Source: an uncultured Collinsella sp. (GTDB taxonomy: Bacteria; Actinomycetota; Coriobacteriia; Coriobacteriales; Coriobacteriaceae). From it: DNA of 6,060 nucleotides. Numbering within the stretch: position 1 is the stretch's first letter; the number at the start of each line of letters is the position of its first letter. Location: contig CAADVJ010000027.1 in the NCBI GenBank assembly GCA_900752475.1, positions 1 through 6,060 of the forward strand, given 5' to 3'. The notes beneath the pieces were generated by a model. It saw only the letters and a program-made list of their open reading frames with translations, was not told the DNA's origin and made no database searches. This document shows positions 1 through 5,205 of this stretch, one piece after another. Made by a program: the position numbers and the translations under genes.

Positions 1-1486
1 CGCCGCTGCCACCGGCCAGGATGTGGAGGATCGCGACGAGCTGCAGATCGCGTTACCGGCGAGCCCGGACGGGCTCGATCCGCACACCACGTCGTCGCTT
101 GTGACCATGGACGTCATCTGCAACGTTGTCGAGCCGCTCTTTGGCCTCGATAGCGACTACGAGCCCCGGCCCGTGCTGGCCAAGGGCTATGAGGTCTCCG
201 ACGACGGCCTGACCTACACCATCAAGCTACGCGAGGACGTTACCTTCCACAACGGCAAGGAGTTTGGCTCCGAGGACGTCGTGGCTTCGATGAACCGCTG
301 GCTCACCGTCAACGATCGCGCCGCGAGCCTGCTGCCCGGCGCCACCTTCGCCGCCTCGGGCGACCACGAGGTCACCTGCACGCTGACCGAGCCCGCCATC
401 GACTTTCTGATCATCCTGGGCAACCACTCCCAGTATCCGGGTATCTTCCCCTCCGAGGTCATCGAGGCCGCGGGCGATACCGGCGTGACCGAGTACGTGG
501 GTACCGGTGCTTACAAGTTTGTGGAGTGGAAGCAGGACCAGTACGTCCATCTCACCCGCTACGAAGACTATGTCGCCGCTCACGGCAAGGCTTCGGGCTA
601 CACCGGCAAGGTCTCCGCGCCCACCAAGGACATCTACTATCAGTTCGTGACCGAGGCCTCCACGCGCGTGAGTGGGTTTGAGACCGGCGAGTACGATATC
701 GCTGGCGAGATCCCCACCGAGAACTACCACGACTTCGACGGCAACGACGACGTCAAGCTCTACACCCATAATGCCGGCGTTCTGACCGCCTTCCTCAACA
801 TGAACGAGGGCGTCTTCGCCGACGAGGAGATCCGCAAGTGCGCTCTCATGGCTATCGACTGCGAGGCGGCCGCTCTTGCCGCCTATGGCGAGAAGGAGCT
901 CTTCAACATCGATCCCAACCTTGGCAACCCCGAGAACACTCAGTGGGCGACCGACGCGGGCAAGAAGTACTTCAACCAGGCCGACGCCAAGGCCGCCAAG
1001 AAGGCCCTGGCCAAGACCTCCTATGCCGGTGAGACGGTCAAGCTGCTGACCACCCCCGACTACAAGGATATGTACAACGCCACCGTCGCGCTGCAGGAGC
1101 AGCTCGGGAAGGCCGGCTTCACCGCCGAGGTCGACAGCTACGAGTTCGCGACCTTCATGGACATCCGCTCCAGCAAGCCCGAGCAGTGGGACCTCTTTGT
1201 GGCCTCCACCAACTACAAGCCCATCCCGGCCCAGTCCCTCTCGGTCTCCAAGGCCTTCTATGGCCTGTCCGACGAGAAGGCGCTCAAGCTCGTGGCCGAG
1301 ACCCGCACCGCCAAGGATACCGACGCCGCGGCCAAGAAGTGGGCCGAGGCTCAGGAGCGCCTCTATGAGATCGCCGTCATCGAGCCGCTTTGCCACTACG
1401 CTTCCATCACGGGCACCCAGGCAGACGTCGAGGACGTCGAGGTGCTCGACGGCGCCATCGTTTGGAACGCCAAGCGTCCGGAGTAA
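1..1486 (+). CDS. ABC transporter substrate-binding protein, peptide/nickel (SBP_bac_5) family, 5' partial
   Basis: Extracytoplasmic ligand-capture subunit of a Dpp/Opp-type importer. The reading frame is open from base 2 through the GTG at 23 and ends at TAA 1484-1486, giving 494 residues in the window. The GTG at 23 is therefore internal. The Ala/Gly-rich stretch before it looks like the linker after a lipoprotein signal peptide that lies upstream. Family marks are an early 'DGLDPHTTSS' segment, the block 'SDDGLTYTIKLREDVTFHNG' (bases 197-256) followed by the SEDVVASMNRW helix, and 'YVGTGAYKFVEW' (494-529), all typical of the SBP_bac_5 fold. Only the signal end seems to be missing, since family members are usually about 500-550 residues. 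Codons end mostly in C or G (AAG, GCC, CTC), more strongly than in the downstream genes, which fits high expression. The gene heads the operon, 88 bases before the first permease. The ligand is unknown: peptides are most likely, but nickel, opines or other small ligands are possible for this family. Confidence 0.93.
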   Translation, partial: AAATGQDVEDRDELQIALPASPDGLDPHTTSSLVTMDVICNVVEPLFGLDSDYEPRPVLAKGYEVSDDGLTYTIKLREDVTFHNGKEFGSEDVVASMNRWLTVNDRAASLLPGATFAASGDHEVTCTLTEPAIDFLIILGNHSQYPGIFPSEVIEAAGDTGVTEYVGTGAYKFVEWKQDQYVHLTRYEDYVAAHGKASGYTGKVSAPTKDIYYQFVTEASTRVSGFETGEYDIAGEIPTENYHDFDGNDDVKLYTHNAGVLTAFLNMNEGVFADEEIRKCALMAIDCEAAALAAYGEKELFNIDPNLGNPENTQWATDAGKKYFNQADAKAAKKALAKTSYAGETVKLLTTPDYKDMYNATVALQEQLGKAGFTAEVDSYEFATFMDIRSSKPEQWDLFVASTNYKPIPAQSLSVSKAFYGLSDEKALKLVAETRTAKDTDAAAKKWAEAQERLYEIAVIEPLCHYASITGTQADVEDVEVLDGAIVWNAKRPE

Positions 1487-1496
1487 TGCAATAGAT

Positions 1497-1540
1497 GGCG
1501 TGGCGGCTGGAGGGGTCTGGTCCCCTGTGGCTGCCACGCC
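1497..1540 (+). promoter_or_regulatory. Intercistronic RNA hairpin between binding-protein and permease genes
   Basis: GGCGTGGCGGC (1497-1507) pairs with GCTGCCACGCC (1530-1540), 11 base pairs with one G-U. Inside it AGGGG (1511-1515) pairs with CCCCT (1522-1526) around the 6-base loop TCTGGT. The two helices are joined by a 3x3 internal loop (TGG/GTG) that can itself form two G-U pairs. No T-run follows, so it does not look like a standard intrinsic terminator. Known hairpins after binding-protein genes in ABC importer operons protect the upstream mRNA from 3' decay or partly attenuate transcription. Either role would give more binding protein than membrane subunits. The pairing is seen directly; the role is inferred. 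Confidence 0.6.
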
Positions 1541-1554
1541 CTGTCCACGTTCAG

Positions 1555-1560
1555 AGGGGA
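1555..1560 (+). promoter_or_regulatory. Ribosome binding site of permease 1, with long spacing
   Basis: AGGGGA is the only Shine-Dalgarno-like sequence before the ATG at 1575, but 14 bases separate them, well above the usual 5-9. An in-frame TAG at 1563-1565 prevents a start further upstream. A weak GAGG (1554-1557)/CCTC (1569-1572) pairing could partly cover the site. Both features suggest modest translation of the permease compared with the binding protein. Confidence 0.5.
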
Positions 1561-1574
1561 AATAGACGCCTCGC

Positions 1575-2528
1575 ATGTTGAAGTACACGCTCAAACGTAT
1601 AGGCGCGATGGTTCCGGTGATGCTCATCATCTCGGTCGTCGTGTTTTTGATTATCTATCTCACGCCGGGCGACCCGGCCTCTTCGATGCTCGGCATGGAG
1701 GCTTCGGCCGACCAGATCGAGCGCGTCAACGATAGCCTGGGACTCAACGAGCCGCTGCCGCAGCGCTACGTTGAGTGGATGGGCGGCGTACTTACCGGCG
1801 ACCTGGGCGATTCGTATTTTATGCGCCAGCCCGTCACGCAGGCGATCGCCGAGCACTTTGGCCCCACGCTATCGCTCGCGCTTCTGGCACAGCTCATCGC
1901 GCTGCTGATTGCACTGCCCTGCGGCGTCGTCGCTGCCCTCAAACATGGGTCGCGCACCGACGCGGTCTTGCGTGTCGTTGCTCTTTTGGGCGTGGCGATA
2001 CCCGGCTTTTTGATGGCGCTCATGCTTATGTGGCTGTTTGCCGTCACGTTGCGCGTGTTCCCGGTGGCCGGCTATGCGCCACTATCGAAGGGCTGGTTCA
2101 GCCATTTACGCTATCTTGCGTTGCCGGCCATATCGCTTGGATGCGTGCAGGCGGCCCTGCTCATGCGCATGACCCGTTCGAGCGTTATCGAGGCCATGCA
2201 GCTTGACTGCGTCAAGACGGCGCGTGCCAAGGGCGTCTCCGAGGTTCGCGTGGTGCTGGCCCATGCCCTGCGCAACGCAGCGCTGCCGATTCTCACCTCG
2301 GTCGGCTATTCTTTTGGCGCCCTGATTACGGGCGCCGTGGTGACTGAGGCCATTTTTAACATCCCCGGTTTGGGCCAGCTGGTCACGAGCTCTATCGAGC
2401 GTCGCGACTATCCGGTGATTCAGGGCGTGCTGTTGGTCATCGCCTTGTTGAATTCGGTGATCAATTTGGCCGTCGACCTTGCCTACGGCGCTTTTGACCC
2501 GCGCGCTCGCAAATGGGGCGATGCATGA
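1575..2528 (+). CDS. ABC transporter permease, DppB/OppB family
   Basis: Inner-membrane channel subunit (317 aa, usual length for DppB) that pairs with the next permease. The N-terminus 'MLKYTLKRIG' followed by a membrane helix (about 9-29) and 'TPGDPA' (30-35) is the characteristic DppB opening. A periplasmic loop with 'GDLGDSY' (75-81) follows. Further membrane segments lie near 98-121, 134-156, 178-198, 240-262 and 284-306, giving the usual six. The cytoplasmic EAA-type loop that contacts the ATPases is at about 213-239 (TARAKG...ALRNAALPI). 'TEAIFNIPGLGQL' (257-269) and the C-terminal 'YGAFDPR' are family hallmarks. ATG 1575 is chosen because a TAG lies in frame at 1563 and the protein start matches the family. 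The TGA stop (2526-2528) overlaps the next start in an ATGA, so translation is probably coupled. Substrate is not predictable. Confidence 0.95.
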   Translation: MLKYTLKRIGAMVPVMLIISVVVFLIIYLTPGDPASSMLGMEASADQIERVNDSLGLNEPLPQRYVEWMGGVLTGDLGDSYFMRQPVTQAIAEHFGPTLSLALLAQLIALLIALPCGVVAALKHGSRTDAVLRVVALLGVAIPGFLMALMLMWLFAVTLRVFPVAGYAPLSKGWFSHLRYLALPAISLGCVQAALLMRMTRSSVIEAMQLDCVKTARAKGVSEVRVVLAHALRNAALPILTSVGYSFGALITGAVVTEAIFNIPGLGQLVTSSIERRDYPVIQGVLLVIALLNSVINLAVDLAYGAFDPRARKWGDA

Positions 2529-3355
2529 TGGCAAACGTTAAGAAGGCTCTTGCCAACAAGGGGTTTGTGGTCGGCGGCTGCATATTCCTGGCGATTGCTC
2601 TGATCGCGCTCGTCGGTCCGCTGGTGTGGACGGTTAATCCCAATGCGCAGGAGATGGCGTTGCGACTTTCGGCACCTTCGCCCGCGCATCCCTTTGGCTG
2701 CGATGACTTTGGCCGCGACCTGCTTGCCCGTGTCATCGCGGGCGCGCGCGTGTCGCTTGGCGTTGGCATTGCCGTCACGCTCGCGACGAGTGCGCTCGGC
2801 TTGGTGATTGGCGCCTATGCGTGCTACAACGAGAGGCTCGACCATATTCTCATGCGCATCTGCGACGGCCTTATGTCCATTCCGGGCGTGCTTTTGGCTA
2901 TCGCACTCATGGCGATGATGGGGGCGAGCGTGTGGAACGTCATCATCGCGCTCTCCATCGTCTATACGCCCAGCATGGCGCGCATCGTGCGCTCGCGTGC
3001 GATGGTGGTCAAGGAGGAGCCCTTTGTGGAGGCCCTGCGCGTGCAGGGCGCCTCGACCGCGCGCATCGTGTGGCTGCATATCGTGCCCAACGTTATGGCG
3101 CCCTTCCTGGTGCAGGCGACCTTCGTCTTTGCCGAGGCCGTGCTCTCGGAGGCCGCCCTCTCGTTTCTGGGCCTGGGTATCAAGGCACCCGACGCCAGCT
3201 GGGGAAACATCCTGCAGGCAGGCAAGAACGTGATGCGCAAAGCCTGGTGGATGATCTTCTTCCCGGCTATCGCCATCATCGCGAGCGTGCTTTCGCTGAA
3301 CCTTGCCGGCGACGGCCTGCGCGACGCCCTCGACCCCAAGACCAAGGAGGACTAG
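2525..3355 (+). CDS. ABC transporter permease, DppC/OppC family
   Basis: Second inner-membrane channel subunit, 276 aa from the chosen start. Hallmarks in order: N-terminal membrane helix (about 14-36), the DppC block 'HPFGCDDFGRDLLARV' (55-70) with 'GARVSLGVGI', a membrane core from about 76 to 160 including 'DGLMSIPGVLLAI' (114-126), the EAA loop 'VEALRVQGASTARI' (168-181) with 'HIVPN', 'SFLGLGIKAPDASWG' (213-227), and the C-terminal 'NLAGDGLRDALDP' (259-271). Three in-frame ATGs exist, at 2513, 2525 and 2528. I chose 2525: it makes the classic ATGA overlap with the previous stop and sits 6 bases after GGGG (2515-2518). The one at 2528 is equally plausible; the one at 2513 would place the ribosome site inside the gene. 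It ends three bases before the next ATG, and the last codons carry that gene's ribosome site. Confidence 0.94.
   Translation: MMANVKKALANKGFVVGGCIFLAIALIALVGPLVWTVNPNAQEMALRLSAPSPAHPFGCDDFGRDLLARVIAGARVSLGVGIAVTLATSALGLVIGAYACYNERLDHILMRICDGLMSIPGVLLAIALMAMMGASVWNVIIALSIVYTPSMARIVRSRAMVVKEEPFVEALRVQGASTARIVWLHIVPNVMAPFLVQATFVFAEAVLSEAALSFLGLGIKAPDASWGNILQAGKNVMRKAWWMIFFPAIAIIASVLSLNLAGDGLRDALDPKTKED
3344..3350 (+). promoter_or_regulatory. Ribosome binding site of ATPase 1
   Basis: AAGGAGG, a near-perfect Shine-Dalgarno, lies 8 bases before ATG 3359 and is embedded in the last sense codons of the DppC-type permease. It fixes the start of the ATPase and is the strongest internal ribosome site of the operon. 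Confidence 0.8.
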
Positions 3356-3358
3356 CCC

Positions 3359-4354
3359 ATGGCTCAGCATCTTTTGGACGTGCGCGACCTCTGTATCTCC
3401 TTTGTGGGCCGCGATGGCAACGCGCTGGAAGCCGTCAACAAACTCAACCTACATATCGATGCCGGCGAGATCGTTGGTGTTGTCGGCGAGTCCGGCTGCG
3501 GTAAGTCGGTGTTTGCCCAGAGTGTCATGCGCCTATTGGAGCATGAACAGAAGATGGCCTATGAGGGCCAGATTGTGTTTGATGGCGAAGATCTGCTGGC
3601 GCGCCCGCTCAAGCGCATGCGCGAGGTGCGCGGCTGCGACATTGCCATGATTTTCCAGGACCCTTTGAGCTCGCTTAACCCCGTCATGACGGTCGGGGCC
3701 CAGGTCGTCGAGGCCGTGCGGGCCCACCGTAAGGTGAGCCGACGCGAAGCCCGCAACGAGGCTCTATCGCTGTTGGAGCGTGTGGGAATTCGAGATGCCG
3801 CGGCTCGCTTCTCCATGTATCCGGGCGATTTTAGCGGCGGTAGGCGCCAGCGCGTGATGATTGCCATGGCGCTTGCCGGTCATCCGCGACTGCTGATTGC
3901 CGATGAGCCCACCACGGCACTCGACACGACGACTCAAAAACAGATTTTGGATCTCCTGCGCGAACTCAACAGTTCCGAGGGCATGGCGGTGCTTTTTATC
4001 AGCCATGATTTGGGCGTCGTCACGAGCATCTGCTCGCGCGTGCACGTCATGTATCTGGGCCAAATCGTAGAAGAGATCGACGCCTGCGGCCTTATGGAGC
4101 GTCCGAGCCACCCGTATGCCCAGGGGCTCATCGCGAGCATTCCGCCGCTCGAAGGCGAGCGCGTTGACACGCTGGCGGATATTCCGGGCACAGTGCCGCC
4201 GCTTACGGCAATACCCTGTGGATGCCGCTTTGCGCCTCGTTGCGCCCGGGCGGACGAGCGTTGCCGCGCGCAGGAGCCTCCGATGTTTGCCGTGAATGCG
4301 TGCGACCGGTCTAAATGCTGGCTTGTCGAGAAAGGGGAGTGCCATGGCTGTTGA
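3359..4354 (+). CDS. ABC transporter ATP-binding protein, DppD/OppD family, with Fe-S cysteine tail
   Basis: Cytoplasmic ATPase subunit (331 aa, usual for DppD). Visible motifs: Walker A GESGCGKS (43-50), Q-loop 'MIFQDPLSSLNP' with Gln100, signature FSGGR (158-162), Walker B LLIADEP (178-184), D-loop 'ALDT', and switch His216 in 'ISHD'. The C-terminal oligopeptide/dipeptide region follows 'HPYAQGL' (251-257) and holds C289-x5-C295-x6-C302 and later C320-W. This is the arrangement known to bind a [4Fe-4S] cluster in DppD-type ATPases. Extra cysteines occur at 287, 315, 328 and 331. The signature has Arg where OppD/DppD usually has Met (FSGGM), and the usual His two residues before the signature is Gly156; neither removes a catalytic residue. 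It starts from a strong ribosome site and its last 11 bases overlap the next gene, suggesting coupled, near equal production of the two ATPases. Confidence 0.95.
   Translation: MAQHLLDVRDLCISFVGRDGNALEAVNKLNLHIDAGEIVGVVGESGCGKSVFAQSVMRLLEHEQKMAYEGQIVFDGEDLLARPLKRMREVRGCDIAMIFQDPLSSLNPVMTVGAQVVEAVRAHRKVSRREARNEALSLLERVGIRDAAARFSMYPGDFSGGRRQRVMIAMALAGHPRLLIADEPTTALDTTTQKQILDLLRELNSSEGMAVLFISHDLGVVTSICSRVHVMYLGQIVEEIDACGLMERPSHPYAQGLIASIPPLEGERVDTLADIPGTVPPLTAIPCGCRFAPRCARADERCRAQEPPMFAVNACDRSKCWLVEKGECHGC
4334..4339 (+). promoter_or_regulatory. Ribosome binding site of ATPase 2 (decides the start)
   Basis: GGGGAG lies 4 bases before ATG 4344, inside the end of the preceding ATPase gene. It supports ATG 4344 over the in-frame ATG at 4296, which would add 16 residues unlike the family and lacks a comparable site. 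Confidence 0.65.
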
Positions 4355-5129
4355 TAGCGAAGCCCTGCTTAGGGTCTCACATCTGACTAAAACGTTTCCC
4401 ATGCCGGGCTCAGGTTTTAAGCGTCAGGCCTTTACCGCCGTGGACGATCTGTCGTTTGAGATCGCACCGGGCGAGGTCTATGGCCTGGTTGGCGAATCCG
4501 GATCGGGCAAGTCGACGACTGGACGCCTGATCTGTGGTCTCGAGCGTGCGGATTCCGGCTCGATTGTCTATCGCGGGCACGACCTCGCCACGATGTCGGA
4601 GCGCGAACGCAAGCCGTTTCGCCGCGAGATCCAGCTGGTATTCCAGGATAGCTCTACGGCTTTTGACCCGCGTAACCGTGTCGGCCGCATTTTGGAGGAG
4701 CCGCTGATTATCGCCGGCGTGCGCGATGCGGATGAGCGCCATGGGCGTGCGCTCTCGGCCCTGGCCTCGGTCGGTCTTCTGACAGAGCATTATGACCGCT
4801 ATCCGCATGACCTTTCGGGGGGACAGCGTCAGCGACTCAATCTAGCACGGGCACTTATTTGCGAGCCACGCCTTGTGGTATGCGACGAGCCGGTCTCGGC
4901 GCTTGACGTGTCCGTTCAGGCCCAAGTGCTCAACTTGCTTCGCGACCTGCAGCGCACGACGGGCGTGGCGCTGCTGTTTATCACGCATGATATGCGTGTG
5001 GTTCGGCATATGTCCGACCGGATTGGCGTGCTCTACCGCGGTCGTCTTGTCGAGGAAGGCGAGGCCGAGGACGTGATCGCGCACCCGAGCGATCCGTATA
5101 CGCAGGAGCTTATCGACGCCATTCCCTAG
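4344..5129 (+). CDS. ABC transporter ATP-binding protein, DppF/OppF family, short form without Fe-S tail
   Basis: Second ATPase of the importer, 261 aa. Starting at ATG 4344, the protein begins 'MAVDSEALLRVSHLTKTF', the usual strand leading into the nucleotide-binding domain. Motifs: Walker A GESGSGKST (50-58), Q-loop Gln101 in 'LVFQDSSTAFDPR', signature LSGGQ (157-161), Walker B LVVCDEP (177-183), D-loop 'SALD', switch His215 in 'ITHD'. All catalytic residues are present, so it should be active. It stops right after 'HPSDPYTQELIDAIP', which is where many DppF/OppF proteins (about 320-330 aa) continue into the cysteine-containing tail; here that tail is absent. Short forms of about 260-270 aa exist (NikE type), so this may be natural. 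The frame after TAG 5127-5129 shows no continuation of family sequence, so a recent nonsense mutation is unlikely. Last gene of the importer block. Confidence 0.94.
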   Translation: MAVDSEALLRVSHLTKTFPMPGSGFKRQAFTAVDDLSFEIAPGEVYGLVGESGSGKSTTGRLICGLERADSGSIVYRGHDLATMSERERKPFRREIQLVFQDSSTAFDPRNRVGRILEEPLIIAGVRDADERHGRALSALASVGLLTEHYDRYPHDLSGGQRQRLNLARALICEPRLVVCDEPVSALDVSVQAQVLNLLRDLQRTTGVALLFITHDMRVVRHMSDRIGVLYRGRLVEEGEAEDVIAHPSDPYTQELIDAIP

Positions 5130-5144
5130 AGGATGCTTCTTTTT
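5128..5144 (+). terminator. Weak terminator candidate after the importer operon
   Basis: AGAGG (5128-5132) can pair with CTTCT (5136-5140), with one G-U pair, across a 3-base loop, followed by four more T (5141-5144). The stem is short and starts inside the stop codon, so termination would be inefficient at best. No better terminator is visible in the 76-base gap. Confidence 0.25.
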
Positions 5145-5162
5145 GGGTATGGTGTGGGTTTG

Positions 5163-5191
5163 TTGTTTAATTGTCGGTATATCGGTACAAG
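5163..5191 (+). promoter_or_regulatory. Weak promoter candidate for the reductase gene
   Basis: TTGTTT (5163-5168) and TACAAG (5186-5191) resemble -35 and -10 boxes (3-4 of 6 matches each) with a 17-base spacer, in the most AT-rich stretch of the window. However, this -10 would put the transcript start almost on the ribosome site. TATATC at 5178-5183 is an alternative -10 with no good -35. Local composition supports a promoter somewhere here, but its exact boxes are uncertain. Confidence 0.3.
5174..5187 (+). repeat. Short direct repeat, possible operator
   Basis: TCGGTA occurs twice (5174-5179 and 5182-5187) separated by TA. The pair is framed by TTGT (5171-5174) and its complement ACAA (5187-5190). 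It lies just before the reductase ribosome site, where a regulator could block transcription. It is short enough to be chance. Confidence 0.25.
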
Positions 5192-5193
5192 AG

Positions 5194-5199
5194 AGGGGA
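5194..5199 (+). promoter_or_regulatory. Ribosome binding site of the reductase gene
   Basis: AGGGGA lies 6 bases before ATG 5206. It is the same motif as before the first permease, but here with ideal spacing. It fixes the start of the reductase gene. Confidence 0.75.
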
Positions 5200-5205
5200 A
5201 CTACT

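Noticed and set aside
23..25. GTG as the start of the binding protein
   Set aside because: The frame is open upstream to the window edge, no ribosome site precedes it, and a protein starting here would lack the export signal this family needs.
158..162. DppD-type signature FSGGR (residues 158-162 of the protein starting at base 3359) as a defect
   Set aside because: FSGG is the normal OppD/DppD form; only the following Met is changed to Arg, and the Walker and switch residues are intact.
1424..1441. Tandem repeat of GACGTCGAG
   Set aside because: It simply encodes Asp-Val-Glu twice in the binding protein's C-terminal region; no sign of a functional repeat.
1497..1540. Hairpin as a classical Rho-independent terminator
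   Set aside because: The bases after the stem are CTGTCCACGTTC, with no T-run, and the rest of the importer lies downstream.
227..1630. 467-codon open frame on the minus strand opposite the binding-protein gene
   Set aside because: It mirrors a strongly codon-biased GC-rich gene. The product is a low-complexity run of Gly, Leu, Val and Asp without recognisable domains, and the plus-strand gene has clear family motifs.
2513..2515. ATG 2513 as the start of the second permease
   Set aside because: It would overlap the previous gene by 16 bases and place the likely ribosome site GGGG inside the gene; ATG 2525 or 2528 gives the usual family N-terminus.
2483..3370. 295-codon open frame on the minus strand opposite the DppC-type permease
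   Set aside because: His/Arg/Asp-rich product with no family resemblance, fully opposite a well-supported permease; typical GC-driven shadow.
4296..4298. ATG 4296 as the start of the second ATPase
   Set aside because: The extra 16 residues come from the other frame of the DppD-type tail and are not family-like; ATG 4344 has a good ribosome site.
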